A stretch of DNA of 64,000 nucleotides from CAYXTW01 sp964452645 (GCA_964452645.1 CAYVMO010000001.1:124001-188000), one strand, 5' to 3'; shown: positions 1-8,375, numbered from the stretch's first letter. Notes: generated by a model not told the origin, from the sequence alone. Made by a program: numbers and translations.

Positions 1-229
1 CACTCATGGCAACGGCGTGGGCGGCATGTTCAATGACTATATTCTTGGGGATTCGTTTCTGCTGATTTATAAAATCGCCGATAACTTCTTTTTTGCCGAC
101 AAATATCAGCTTGAGAGCATCGGCCATTTCTTCAGCCGCCATCAGACCGCCTTCCATAATAGAACCAGGACTGACGTCAGCGCCCATAATATCAAGCGCC
201 ACCGTTATGGGCCTGCTTTTAATCGGCAT
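1..229 (-). CDS. plsX: Phosphate acyltransferase PlsX (N-terminal part, cut by window edge)
   Basis: PlsX makes acyl-phosphate from acyl-ACP for the PlsY acyltransferase, the first committed step of membrane phospholipid synthesis in the cytoplasm. Only the first 76 codons are in the window. I translated them from the minus strand: the start reads MPIKSRPITV and is followed by ALDIMGAD (residues 11-18). This matches the conserved PlsX opening ALDxMGGD, with Ala for the second Gly. The stretch IVIEHAAHAV near residue 65 fits the next conserved block. The ATG at 229 has a GGGG Shine-Dalgarno about 8 nt upstream and lies 25 nt after the rpmF stop. The order yceD-rpmF-plsX is the classic bacterial arrangement and supports the call. 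Family identity is firm; activity cannot be judged from a fragment. Confidence 0.85.
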   Translation of the reverse strand, partial: MPIKSRPITVALDIMGADVSPGSIMEGGLMAAEEMADALKLIFVGKKEVIGDFINQQKRIPKNIVIEHAAHAVAMS

Positions 230-254
230 AGTTTGCCCCTGGGAAATTCTCAGC

Positions 255-437
255 TTATGCTTCTTTAGGTGTAATTACCAGTTTGCCCTTGTAATAGCCG
301 CATTGCGGGCATATATGATGCGGCAGTTTGGGTTGATGGCATTGTGGGCATTCAACTACATTGGGAGCGGTTAATTTCCAGTGAGTTCTTCTTTTTCGCC
401 CGCGCGCTCGCGAGTGTCTTCTTTTAGGCAGAGCCAT
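255..437 (-). CDS. rpmF: 50S ribosomal protein L32
   Basis: Small zinc-type L32 of the large ribosomal subunit, 60 residues, the usual length. The N-terminus MALPKRRHSRARGRKRRTHW is the typical basic rRNA-binding segment. Two CxxC pairs (Cys30/Cys33 and Cys43/Cys46) form the zinc knuckle, so this is the C+ form rather than the zinc-free paralogue. It sits between yceD (about 30 nt upstream) and plsX (25 nt downstream), almost certainly in one transcript. Confidence 0.97.
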   Translation of the reverse strand: MALPKRRHSRARGRKRRTHWKLTAPNVVECPQCHQPKLPHHICPQCGYYKGKLVITPKEA

Positions 438-467
438 TTCATTATCCTCGTTAACAGATATATTCTA

Positions 468-989
468 TCATTCTATAAGGTCTCGTAAACCTTCCCACCT
501 TTCATCGATTTCCTTACCGGTGCAATCGCAGTTTTCCTCATTAAGATTCACGCCGCAACTGGGGCACAATCCCTTGCATTCAGGATTACAGACCGGTTTT
601 ATCGGGACCGATAAAAGCAATGCCTGCCGGATCGGTTCGTTCAACTCGACGACCGGCTCGTGGGATTTGACATAAATAACTTCCTCGCTGGCATCCGACG
701 ATAGCACCGGTTTGCCCTGTTCGGATTTGACGACGAAATTCAACTCTCCAATCAATTCCATATCGAATAATTCCAAACAACGTGAACACTCAACTTCGAC
801 CTTTACCGCCGCCTCACCGTGGCAATAATACTCTTCCTTTACTTTTTGTATCGCCAGCCTAACATTCATAGGCTCATGGAAGCCTATTCCGTCTATACCG
901 TAATCTGCGCCGTCGGCTTCGACATCAACCGATATCTCGGCCGGAAATGATTCGAATTCTCGCAAATCCAAATTCATAACTTTTGACAT
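468..989 (-). CDS. yceD: YceD/DUF177 family protein
   Basis: A 173-residue member of the YceD (DUF177) family, almost always encoded just before rpmF. YceD proteins are implicated in 23S rRNA accumulation and large-subunit assembly, but the biochemical role is not settled. The sequence has the family's cysteine pattern: VECSRCLE near residues 67-74 and a C-terminal cluster CNPECKGLCPSCG followed by CDC, which probably binds metal. The first gene-proximal start is ATG at 989; an in-frame ATG at 977 (MNLDLREFES) is an alternative. A weak promoter-like TTGACT-N17-TAATGT ends at about 986 and would give a nearly leaderless message starting at the second ATG. It follows the probable atp-operon terminator, so it may have its own transcription. 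Confidence 0.9.
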   Translation of the reverse strand: MSKVMNLDLREFESFPAEISVDVEADGADYGIDGIGFHEPMNVRLAIQKVKEEYYCHGEAAVKVEVECSRCLELFDMELIGELNFVVKSEQGKPVLSSDASEEVIYVKSHEPVVELNEPIRQALLLSVPIKPVCNPECKGLCPSCGVNLNEENCDCTGKEIDERWEGLRDLIE

Positions 990-1015
990 TACTCAATACC
1001 CGGCCCAAAGTCAAG

Positions 1016-1054
1016 CTAAAAAAGAGGAACAGCCATCAGCGGGCGATGTTCCCC
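1016..1054 (-). terminator. Probable rho-independent terminator of the atp operon
   Basis: GGAACA (1026-1031) pairs with TGTTCC (1047-1052) around a 15-nt loop. On the minus strand the stem is followed at once by six T residues. It lies 23 bp after the atpC stop and before yceD. The stem is short, so some read-through into yceD-rpmF-plsX is likely. Confidence 0.6.
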
Positions 1055-1076
1055 GGATCATTTATTATAGTGGGAA

Positions 1077-1481
1077 TTAATGTTCTTCCGACTCGGCTAC
1101 TTTCAGCCGGTTCTTTGCTTTCTCCAGCGCGCGCCGTGCACGTGGAATATCAATATCGCCGGCTTCGTTAGCCAGTCTTTGACGGGCGCGTTCGAGCGCT
1201 TTTTTTGACCGTTCGAGATCGATTTCAGAAGCGTATTCCACCGAATCGACGAGCAGTGTAGCGGTATTGTTGGAGATTTCAAAGAAACCATACGAAACCG
1301 CTATTTCAACGACCTCCTGAGATTTATCCTTCAGCGTCACTTTGCCGGGAACGACGGCCGTAATCAGTGGGGCATGATCAGTCAAAGTCCCCAGATAACC
1401 TTCGCTTCCGGGGACTATTAATGAGGCCACTTCTCCCTCGTAAAAAATCTTTTCCGGTGTTACGATTGAAAGGTTAAACAT
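1077..1481 (-). CDS. atpC: ATP synthase F1 subunit epsilon
   Basis: Epsilon subunit of the F1 central stalk, 134 residues, normal length. It couples gamma rotation to the c ring and its C-terminal helices can inhibit ATP hydrolysis. The N-terminal beta-sandwich opens with MFNLSIVTPEKIFYEGEVAS and continues into the conserved GYLGTLTDHAPLITAVVPG block (residues about 29-47). The last 50 residues are the two-helix domain, rich in Arg, Lys and Ala. Last gene of the atp operon, 9 bp after atpD and followed by a hairpin. Confidence 0.96.
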   Translation of the reverse strand: MFNLSIVTPEKIFYEGEVASLIVPGSEGYLGTLTDHAPLITAVVPGKVTLKDKSQEVVEIAVSYGFFEISNNTATLLVDSVEYASEIDLERSKKALERARQRLANEAGDIDIPRARRALEKAKNRLKVAESEEH

Positions 1482-1490
1482 AATCGGCCA

Positions 1491-2894
1491 TTATTTCATT
1501 TTCTCGTAATTTTCCATTACCTCGTCCAGACCACCGACCATATAGAAGGCCTGCTCCGGTATTTTATCAAGCTCGCCTCCAATCAATTTTTTGAAGGCTT
1601 TGATGGTGTCTTCCAGTTTGACATATCGTCCCGTTTTTCCGGTAAAAGCTTCGGCCACAAAGAACGGCTGGGAAAGGAATTTCTGAATCTTGCGCGCCCG
1701 GGCAACAATAAGTTTATCATCTTCGGACAGCTCATCGATACCCAGAATGGCAATAATATCCTGCAAGTCTTTGTATCGCTGCAGTATTTGCTGGACGTTT
1801 CTCGCAACGTTGTAATGCTCTTCGCCGACGATATGCGGGTCAAGAATACGGGAGGTTGAATCGAGCGGGTCGACGGCCGGATAGATACCGAGCTCGGCAA
1901 TCTGACGGGACAGGACCGAAGTGGCGTCCAGGTGTGAAAAGGTCGTCGCCGGAGCCGGATCGGTCAGGTCGTCGGCGGGAACATAAATAGCCTGCACCGA
2001 TGTAATCGAACCGGCTTGTGTCGACGTAATTCGTTCCTGCAGAGCGCCCATTTCGGTCCCCAAAGTCGGCTGATAGCCGACAGCCGAGGGCATGCGCCCG
2101 AGAAGCGCGGACACTTCGGAACCGGCCTGAACGAACCGGAAAATGTTATCGATAAAAATCAAAACATCTTGATGTTCTTCGTCTCGGAAGTACTCCGCCA
2201 TGGTCAAGCCGGAGAGCCCGACACGCAGACGGGCCCCGGGCGGCTCATTCATCTGCCCGAAGCACATGACGGTTTTGGCAATAACGCCGGATTCTTTCAT
2301 TTCCAGCCAAAGGTCATTGCCCTCACGAGTTCGCTCACCGACCCCGCAGAAAACCGAATAACCGCCATGCTCGGTGGCCACGGAGCGAATCAACTCCTGA
2401 ATAAGAACCGTCTTGCCGACGCCGGCGCCGCCGAACAAACCAACTTTACCGCCCTTGGGGTACGGTTCGAGAAGGTCAACAACTTTAATACCTGTTTCGA
2501 GAATCTCGGTGGTCGTGTCCTGCTCTTCAAAAGTCGGGGTTGGCCGATGAATGGGATGTCGGGCCATATTGGCGGGGACGTCACCGAGATCATCAATCGG
2601 TTCACCGAGGAGATTAAAAACCCGACCCAGGGTTTCATCGCCGACCGGAACGGCAATCGGTTTGCCGGTATCGATTACTTCCATCCCGCGCACGAGGCCG
2701 TCGGTCGAGGCCATCGATACGCAGCGGACAATATTATCGCCGATATGCATGGCGACTTCAACCGTCAGATCAATTTCTTTTTCTTTATCTTCGATCTTGA
2801 TGGCATTAAGAATTTCGGGCAGGTTGTCCGAATCAAATTCACAGTCGACCGTCGGACCGATAATCTGCACCACTTTTCCGATATTTTCAGCCAT
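1491..2894 (-). CDS. atpD: ATP synthase F1 subunit beta (catalytic)
   Basis: Catalytic beta subunit, 467 residues, full length. Walker A GGAGVGKT lies at 155-162, followed by GVGERTREGNDL (the catalytic Glu region) and the Walker B stretch DVLIFIDNIFRF. The ALLGRMPSAVGYQPTL segment, typical of F-type beta subunits, is intact. It forms the alpha3-beta3 hexamer with atpA in the cytoplasm. A 41-bp gap separates it from atpG. The start ATG at 2894 has a GGAG-like signal upstream. Nothing unusual. Confidence 0.98.
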   Translation of the reverse strand: MAENIGKVVQIIGPTVDCEFDSDNLPEILNAIKIEDKEKEIDLTVEVAMHIGDNIVRCVSMASTDGLVRGMEVIDTGKPIAVPVGDETLGRVFNLLGEPIDDLGDVPANMARHPIHRPTPTFEEQDTTTEILETGIKVVDLLEPYPKGGKVGLFGGAGVGKTVLIQELIRSVATEHGGYSVFCGVGERTREGNDLWLEMKESGVIAKTVMCFGQMNEPPGARLRVGLSGLTMAEYFRDEEHQDVLIFIDNIFRFVQAGSEVSALLGRMPSAVGYQPTLGTEMGALQERITSTQAGSITSVQAIYVPADDLTDPAPATTFSHLDATSVLSRQIAELGIYPAVDPLDSTSRILDPHIVGEEHYNVARNVQQILQRYKDLQDIIAILGIDELSEDDKLIVARARKIQKFLSQPFFVAEAFTGKTGRYVKLEDTIKAFKKLIGGELDKIPEQAFYMVGGLDEVMENYEKMK

Positions 2895-2935
2895 TTAAAC
2901 TCGCTCCGTTTATAAGAAATACATTTTTCTCGGTT

Positions 2936-3802
2936 TTAACCTCGCAATGCTTCCGCACCGCCGACAATATCCAATAGTTCTTTGGTGATTGCCGCCTGTC
3001 GGGCTTTGTTATATTGCAAAGTCAATGTATCAATCATTTCGCCGGCATTTTTTGTGGCCGCACCCATGGCAATCATACGCGTGCCATGCTCCGAAGCAAA
3101 CGAATCAGCCAGCGCTGTCACCATTTTTGTCAAAGCATAGCGCGGCATCAAATCAGTAAAAATAGCCTCCGGAGACGGTTCAAAAATATATTCCAGATGT
3201 TCGGCCTGACCTTCTTTGATCACGGGCCGTTCCACCGGCAGATAAGATGTCTCGACTATACGATATTTCGTAGTCGATAAGAACTGGGTGTATATCAGGC
3301 TGATTTCGTCGGTTTCACCGCTTAAGAAACGGTTCGTGAGGAGCTCGACAATGTCTCGCGCTTTGGCATGATCGAGATTACCGCCCCAATCATCGAAGAG
3401 TTTAATAATGCTCCACGGACGGCGTTTGTAAAAATCATATCCCTTCTTTCCGATCAGTAGCAATTCGGTGTCTTCCGGCTTTTTATCACTGAGCCAACCG
3501 TTGGCGCGGGAAATCAGGTTGCTGTTAAATGAGCCGCACAATCCGCGATCGGAGGTAATCAACACCAGAGTTCGCTTTTTGATTTCCCTTTTTTCGAAAA
3601 AGGGATGAATCAATTCGCCGCCGGCAGCGGCGGCAAGTGATATCAGAATCTGATTCAGTTTTTCGGAAAACGGCCGTACGTGCATGATGGTCATCTGTGC
3701 GCGGCGCAGTTTGGCCGCGGCCACCATTTCCATCGCTTTGGTAATCTGACGAGTCGAAATTACCGAGCCGATTCTCTTTTTTACCTGGCGTAAAGTCGGC
3801 AT
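2936..3802 (-). CDS. atpG: ATP synthase F1 subunit gamma
   Basis: Gamma subunit, the rotating shaft of F1, 288 residues. The family's two most conserved parts are present: the N-terminal helix (RQVKKRIGSV, then ITKAMEMVAAAKLRRAQ) and the C-terminal helix ending in a TLQYNKARQAAITKEL-type motif. ITSDRGLCGSFNSNL near residue 80 is the usual central signature. It starts 9 bp after the atpA stop, so the two are probably co-translated. Confidence 0.97.
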   Translation of the reverse strand: MPTLRQVKKRIGSVISTRQITKAMEMVAAAKLRRAQMTIMHVRPFSEKLNQILISLAAAAGGELIHPFFEKREIKKRTLVLITSDRGLCGSFNSNLISRANGWLSDKKPEDTELLLIGKKGYDFYKRRPWSIIKLFDDWGGNLDHAKARDIVELLTNRFLSGETDEISLIYTQFLSTTKYRIVETSYLPVERPVIKEGQAEHLEYIFEPSPEAIFTDLMPRYALTKMVTALADSFASEHGTRMIAMGAATKNAGEMIDTLTLQYNKARQAAITKELLDIVGGAEALRG

Positions 3803-3811
3803 ATTCTATAC

Positions 3812-5320
3812 TCAGCCCATAAATTCCGCTTTAAACTGCTCCGTGGCTTCTTTTAATTTGGCGTCGGTATCATCGGATAGAATCTTCTCCTTGGCAATAG
3901 TCACCTCTATATCCGGGAATTTTTCGGCGCAGAATTCAAAAAAGCCCTTTTCGAATTCGACCAGCCTGTTATTGGGGATACTGTCAAGATAACCTTTGAC
4001 ACCGGTCCAGATAATCATCACCTGGTGCGCCATCGACATCGGTACGTACTGACCCTGCTTTAAAATCTCGACCATTTTACTACCGCGCGTCAACTGTCTC
4101 TGCGTGGCGGCATCAAGATCGGAACCGAACTGGGCAAAAGCCGCCAATTCGCGATACTGCGCCAGATCGAGCCGTAAGGAACCGGCCACCGAGCGCATCG
4201 CCTTCACCTGCGCATTACCACCCACACGTGAAACCGAAATACCGACGTTAATGGCCGGTCGGACACCGGAATAAAACAGGTCTGATTCGAGAAATATCTG
4301 TCCGTCGGTAATCGAAATGACGTTGGTCGGAATATAGGCCGAAACGTCACCGGCCTGAGTTTCAATAATCGGCAGGGCAGTCAGCGAGCCGCCGCCTCTT
4401 TCGTCATTTAATTTGGCGGCCCTTTCAAGAAGTCGGGAGTGCAGATAGAATACGTCACCGGGGTAAGCTTCACGTCCCGGTGGACGTCTCAGGAGCAGCG
4501 ACAACTGGCGATACGACTGGGCATGTTTGGAAAGGTCATCATAAATGACAACGACATGCTTCTTGTTGTAAAGGAACTCCTCGCCCATTGAGGCCCCGGC
4601 GTAGGGGGCAATAAACTGAAGCGGAGCCGGATCGGAAGCATTGGCGGCGACGACCGTTGTGTATTCCATGGCGCCGTGCTCTTCGAGGATTTTTACCACT
4701 TTAGCGACAGTCGAAGCTTTCTGCCCGATGGCAACATATATACAAAAGACATCGGTGCCTTTTTGATTTATGATAGTGTCAATAGCGAGAGCTGTTTTGC
4801 CGGTGCCACGGTCGCCGATAATCAACTCGCGCTGGCCACGGCCGATCGGAATCATCGAGTCGATGGCTTTCAGGCCTGTCTGGACCGGCTCTTTGACCGG
4901 TTGACGATGTGTTACACCGGGGGCATGACCTTCCAGAACCCGAAATTTATCGGTGGCAATCGGGCCTTTGCCGTCAAGCGGTTGACCGATAGGATTGACC
5001 ACGCGTCCAATCATAGCTTCGCCGACCGGAACCGAAGCCACGCGGCCGGTTCGACGCACGGTATCGCCCTCTTTAACGCCGGTAACGTCGCCGAAAACCG
5101 CAACACCGACCGAGTCTTCTTCAAGATTAAGAATCATCCCGATAATATCACCGGGAAACTGCACCAGTTCGGCCATCATGGCATCTTCCAAACCCCAGAT
5201 ACGGGCGATACCATCACCCACCTGAAGCACGGTGCCGACCGATTCCATCTCCAGTTTGGTTTCGTAGCCTTCGACTTCTTTTTTTATGATTGATGAGACT
5301 TCTTCAGGATTCAAACCCAT
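3812..5320 (-). CDS. atpA: ATP synthase F1 subunit alpha
   Basis: Non-catalytic alpha subunit of the F1 hexamer, 502 residues. The Walker A sequence GDRGTGKT is at 169-176. The block PAINVGISVSRVGGNAQVKA contains the arginine finger region that completes the beta catalytic site. The N-terminus (GLNPEEVSSIIKKEVE) is the helix that binds the delta subunit. It is preceded by the only long spacer in the operon (115 bp), which holds two inverted repeats. Confidence 0.98.
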   Translation of the reverse strand: MGLNPEEVSSIIKKEVEGYETKLEMESVGTVLQVGDGIARIWGLEDAMMAELVQFPGDIIGMILNLEEDSVGVAVFGDVTGVKEGDTVRRTGRVASVPVGEAMIGRVVNPIGQPLDGKGPIATDKFRVLEGHAPGVTHRQPVKEPVQTGLKAIDSMIPIGRGQRELIIGDRGTGKTALAIDTIINQKGTDVFCIYVAIGQKASTVAKVVKILEEHGAMEYTTVVAANASDPAPLQFIAPYAGASMGEEFLYNKKHVVVIYDDLSKHAQSYRQLSLLLRRPPGREAYPGDVFYLHSRLLERAAKLNDERGGGSLTALPIIETQAGDVSAYIPTNVISITDGQIFLESDLFYSGVRPAINVGISVSRVGGNAQVKAMRSVAGSLRLDLAQYRELAAFAQFGSDLDAATQRQLTRGSKMVEILKQGQYVPMSMAHQVMIIWTGVKGYLDSIPNNRLVEFEKGFFEFCAEKFPDIEVTIAKEKILSDDTDAKLKEATEQFKAEFMG

Positions 5321-5353
5321 ATTTATAACCTCAATTCAAAAGGTAACTTTTAT

Positions 5354-5387
5354 CCAATCATTGGACGGCCGCATTTTATCCGGCCGT
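5354..5387 (-). promoter_or_regulatory. Two tandem inverted repeats in the atpH-atpA spacer
   Basis: CCAATCATTGG (5354-5364) is an 11-bp near-perfect palindrome. Directly beside it ACGGCCG (5365-5371) pairs with CGGCCGT (5381-5387) around a 9-nt loop. There is no T run, so these are not an intrinsic terminator. Processing or stabilising of the downstream alpha-subunit message is a reasonable guess. No clear promoter is visible in the same spacer. Confidence 0.5.
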
Positions 5388-5435
5388 GACCTTTATCTAT
5401 ATAAATTTCTTATTACCGTATCTTTTTCATAACTC

Positions 5436-5990
5436 CTAATGCACTTTTACTTTCATCAAGCGGTTTTTCAATTCATTCAAGCTATATCTGATGGAACCGT
5501 CGATAATCTGATTATGCAGCATGATTATCATACCGCCGACAATCGATTTATCGATTTTTTCTTCGAGTTCGATTTTCAATGAGGTCTTTTTTCGAAGACG
5601 TTCGATAACATTGCGCCGTTCGTCCTGGGTTAAAGGTATCGCCGAGATACACTTTGCCCGGGCGATTTTCTTTTCTTCCCTGACAAGCTGATCGAAAGCT
5701 TCGATTACATCCGGCAGATAATTTATACGGCGCTTACGCACCAAAAAAACCAGGAAGGCGTAGAACGGTTTTTCCAGTCTTTCGGAAAAAGCCTTTTCGA
5801 CCAGCCCGTATTTTTTCTGATCGGTCACCTGCGGCGCCGCCATGAAGTTAAGCAAAGTATCGTCTTTTTTCAGATACTCCGCTAATGAATTGAACTGCTC
5901 CCAGGCCTTGTCAATAAGATTTTTCTCCCGGGCCAGCTCAAAAAGAGCGTGCGAATATTTTTTGGCAACCTGCTGCGCAAACATAATCAA
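5436..5990 (-). CDS. atpH: ATP synthase F1 subunit delta (OSCP)
   Basis: Delta subunit linking F1 to the peripheral stalk, 184 residues. It opens with the standard QQVAKKYSHALFELAREK helix and ends with the OSCP C-terminal signature: GGMIIMLHNQIIDGSIRYSLNELKN contains the GGxxxxxxxxxxDxS pattern. Two ATG codons are possible at the start (5990 and 5984). The first overlaps the atpF stop by 4 bp, typical translational coupling. The stop codon is TAG, one proof that amber is a normal stop in this genome. Confidence 0.95.
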   Translation of the reverse strand: MIMFAQQVAKKYSHALFELAREKNLIDKAWEQFNSLAEYLKKDDTLLNFMAAPQVTDQKKYGLVEKAFSERLEKPFYAFLVFLVRKRRINYLPDVIEAFDQLVREEKKIARAKCISAIPLTQDERRNVIERLRKKTSLKIELEEKIDKSIVGGMIIMLHNQIIDGSIRYSLNELKNRLMKVKVH

Positions 5991-6478
5991 GCCTTCTCGA
6001 CATTGTCGATAAAGCGGCCAATCAACTCGCGTTCTTTTTTCTCATCAAGTTTCTCATGGAGAATTTTCTCCGCCGCCTTCAATGTGATATTGACCATGTC
6101 TTCTTTAAGCTGGACTTTGGCTTTAGCAACATCACGTTCCAGTTGTTCGGTGGTGCGGGAGATAATTCCCCGGGCGTCTTCCTGGGCGCCGATTTTGATA
6201 TCGGAGGCCATCTTGTTCGCCTGATTGACCGCCTCGGCGATTTTTTGGCGACGCTCGGCATCGATATTTTTCAATTTACCTTCATAATCAGCCTTCATCT
6301 TCCCAACTTCGTTGTGCCCGTCGTCGATTTTCTTGAATTCGTCGACGATTTTCTGGCGCCGTTCTTCCATCATCCCCAGAAGCGGTTTCCATGCGAATTT
6401 TTTAAGCAGCCAGACGGTAATCAGAAAGCCGATTATATGAGTAATAATTTGATATATATGTTGTGGCTCAATACTCAT
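5987..6478 (-). CDS. atpF: ATP synthase F0 subunit b
   Basis: Peripheral stalk subunit b, 163 residues. It has one N-terminal membrane helix (IYQIITHIIGFLITVWLL, residues about 8-25), the FAWKPLLGMMEERRQ junction, and a long charged amphipathic helix that dimerises and binds delta. Only one b-type gene is present, so the stalk is presumably a homodimer. Lies between atpE and atpH and overlaps atpH by 4 bp. Confidence 0.95.
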   Translation of the reverse strand: MSIEPQHIYQIITHIIGFLITVWLLKKFAWKPLLGMMEERRQKIVDEFKKIDDGHNEVGKMKADYEGKLKNIDAERRQKIAEAVNQANKMASDIKIGAQEDARGIISRTTEQLERDVAKAKVQLKEDMVNITLKAAEKILHEKLDEKKERELIGRFIDNVEKA

Positions 6479-6519
6479 CTAATCACTCCAACTTATCAGC
6501 CGGTAATTGTAGTTTACTT

Positions 6520-6765
6520 TTAGCCCAGTTTGCCCATAAGCAGCAGGAAGCCAACCAGAGCGTAAATGGTCAACGCTTCGATAAAGGCGGCACCGATAAT
6601 CATACCGGTCTGAATTTTACCGGCCGCTTCGGGCTGACGCCCCATCGCTTCCATCGCCGAACCGACGGCGTGACCCAGTCCGATACCGGAACCGACGGCA
6701 GCAACACCAACGGCCAGCGGAAGTGCGAATGATAATGCAGTTTGGTAATCCATTGTTTCCTCCAA
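6520..6765 (-). CDS. atpE: ATP synthase F0 subunit c
   Basis: Ring-forming proteolipid, 81 residues, with two hydrophobic helices joined by the polar loop containing RQPEA (44-48). The ion-binding carboxylate is Glu63. Aligned with the Na+-type c subunit of Ilyobacter, the Na+ ligands are replaced: Leu30 stands at the helix-1 Gln, and Ala64-Leu65 at the Ser-Thr pair after the Glu. Tyr68 is kept. This predicts proton rather than sodium coupling. The start chosen is ATG 6765 (MEETMDYQ); a second ATG four codons later is possible. Confidence 0.96.
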   Translation of the reverse strand: MEETMDYQTALSFALPLAVGVAAVGSGIGLGHAVGSAMEAMGRQPEAAGKIQTGMIIGAAFIEALTIYALVGFLLLMGKLG

Positions 6766-6802
6766 TTACTTTTTATTATTTCTTTGTTTCTTTTTCGAAA
6801 TT

Positions 6803-7621
6803 TTAATGTTCTTCCTCGTGCGGCATCACCAGGGCGAAGTAAATGGTCGCCAGCATCGCGAAAACCAGCGCCTGTATGGTCGATGTTAAAATGGCCAAAA
6901 ATATGAAGGGGACTTGAAATGGGAATCCGATCGGCGAACCGAACATACCCATAAACGAAATACCCAACATAACGAACGCAGCAATCAAAATATCTTCACC
7001 GGTCACATTACCGAATAGACGGAGGGCCAGTGAAGTCGGTTTGGCCAGTTCCCCGATCAGATGAATCACCAGATTGAGCGGTGCCAGCACCCAGGTGACG
7101 GCATCCTTTGGCGATCCCATCAGGTGATGTAGATAACCCCATGCCCCGAGTTTTCTGAAAGCCGAATATTGTACATATACAAATACGGTAATGGCCAGGG
7201 CACCGGTGGTAAGGACTGATGAAGTCGATGATTTAAAAAACGGTATGAGGCCGATCAAATTCATAAACCAGATATAGATGAACAGCGTCCCCAGAAATGG
7301 CGTGTACTGCATGGCGTATTTTTTGCCCATCACCGAAACGACCATATTATAAAGGGATTCCAATAGCATCTCGACCAGATTCTGCAGCCTTCCAGGAATC
7401 ATCTGCCGCCGGCGATACGTAATCGTCGCAACGACAATCAACATCAAGGCGACGAATAAGGCATAAACCAGCGAATCATAGTGTTCCGCAAACGACTTGC
7501 TGATGAACGTAATTAAATTCGGGAGCTCATGCGATTCCTCTTCAGCCTGCACGCTCGTCGCACCATGCTCCGCCACTTCATGCGTCGCCGTCAATATGTA
7601 AAATAAAAAGTTATTATACAC
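6803..7621 (-). CDS. atpB: ATP synthase F0 subunit a
   Basis: Membrane subunit a, which forms the two ion half-channels next to the c ring. 272 residues with about six hydrophobic helices. The essential arginine is Arg201 in LALRLFGNVTGED, the counterpart of E. coli Arg210. The N-terminal 35 residues are an acidic periplasmic extension (HEVAEHGATSVQAEEESHEL). The start codon is probably GTG at 7621, just after the atpI stop; no ATG is available before the first helix. It ends MPHEEEH. Confidence 0.95.
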   Translation of the reverse strand: MYNNFLFYILTATHEVAEHGATSVQAEEESHELPNLITFISKSFAEHYDSLVYALFVALMLIVVATITYRRRQMIPGRLQNLVEMLLESLYNMVVSVMGKKYAMQYTPFLGTLFIYIWFMNLIGLIPFFKSSTSSVLTTGALAITVFVYVQYSAFRKLGAWGYLHHLMGSPKDAVTWVLAPLNLVIHLIGELAKPTSLALRLFGNVTGEDILIAAFVMLGISFMGMFGSPIGFPFQVPFIFLAILTSTIQALVFAMLATIYFALVMPHEEEH

Positions 7622-7624
7622 ACC

Positions 7625-8023
7625 TTATACTTTCGCATTAATCGCTGATGTTAAATTATCCTGTTTGGTTATTACTCGTCCGATGGCTTTCAGGACTATA
7701 ATCAAGAGAACCGACGTAAAACCGGCCAGAAGATGCAGCGGCAAGAAATAATTGCTGACAATCATCAAATAGCCGGAGAAATATAACAGGGGAAATTTCA
7801 CGAATATCAATATAAGTGCTTTTACCTTGTCGATTTCACCCGGTTTGATTGTCGCTTGGACAAGCATGGCCAGAAAATAAAGATTGACCATTCCCCAGAT
7901 CATGCCGGTGAAAACCGAAAGGGTCGGCACGAAGCCGTAATAAAATGTTCCGAATAATAAAACCAGAAGCGAGACCGCTCCGGTTGTCCTGAGTGTTCTG
8001 CCTACAAACGAGAAGTCCATCAC
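7625..8023 (-). CDS. atpI: ATP synthase AtpI-like assembly protein
   Basis: A 132-residue protein with four predicted membrane helices. Position (between atpZ and atpB) and topology fit the ATP synthase I family, which helps assemble the c ring and may carry Mg2+. Sequence conservation in the family is low, so the call rests mainly on context and hydropathy. It follows atpZ by 6 bp and precedes atpB by 3 bp. Confidence 0.75.
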   Translation of the reverse strand: MMDFSFVGRTLRTTGAVSLLVLLFGTFYYGFVPTLSVFTGMIWGMVNLYFLAMLVQATIKPGEIDKVKALILIFVKFPLLYFSGYLMIVSNYFLPLHLLAGFTSVLLIIVLKAIGRVITKQDNLTSAINAKV

Positions 8024-8029
8024 CGGTCG

Positions 8030-8281
8030 TTACTCTTCGTCAACGTCTCTCTCGGCCTGCTTTATAATCCCGTAAATTTCTCGTCCCGAGGCTATAAAGC
8101 CAAGCGTTAGAAAAACCACCAGCAAATACGGCTCGGTTCCCAGTTTTTCATCCAGCCAGCCGCCGATGAAATAGCCGACAATCGGTCCGACGGCCAAAAG
8201 GATCGGGATGGTTCCTAAAAGTCCAAGCTGGCGAACGTATCTCCTTTTTTGTGCCTTCTTCGGCTTTTCATGTTCGGGCAA
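8030..8281 (-). CDS. atpZ: AtpZ/AtpI-family F0F1 accessory membrane protein
   Basis: First gene of the atp operon, 83 residues. A basic N-terminus (KPKKAQKRRYVRQLG) is followed by two membrane helices with the GPIVGYFIGGWLDEKLGT hairpin typical of AtpZ (ATPase gene 1 family). These proteins act with AtpI in magnesium transport or c-ring assembly. The C-terminus is acidic (AERDVDEE). A canonical promoter lies 35-62 bp upstream. Confidence 0.85.
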   Translation of the reverse strand: MPEHEKPKKAQKRRYVRQLGLLGTIPILLAVGPIVGYFIGGWLDEKLGTEPYLLVVFLTLGFIASGREIYGIIKQAERDVDEE

Positions 8282-8315
8282 GTTGCACCCAACATTTTTC
8301 TATTTCAAGGGGTCA

Positions 8316-8343
8316 AATATAGAAAGGACGGGGAGATTGTCAA
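8316..8343 (-). promoter_or_regulatory. Promoter of the atp operon
   Basis: On the minus strand TTGACA (8343-8338), a 16-bp spacer and TATATT (8321-8316). The predicted start of transcription is near 8309, giving a leader of about 28 nt before atpZ. One of the best sigma-70-like matches in the window. Confidence 0.75.
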
Positions 8344-8361
8344 GTGAAAATCGAGCAAAAA

Positions 8362-8375
8362 GTGAAAAATTTCAC
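8362..8375. promoter_or_regulatory. Palindrome upstream of the atp promoter (possible operator)
   Basis: GTGAAA-AA-TTTCAC, a perfect 6-bp inverted repeat whose near edge is 18 bp upstream of the atp -35 box. A second half-site, GTGAAAA, lies at 8344-8350, touching the -35. The spacing suits a dimeric regulator, but no known operator matches. Confidence 0.4.
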
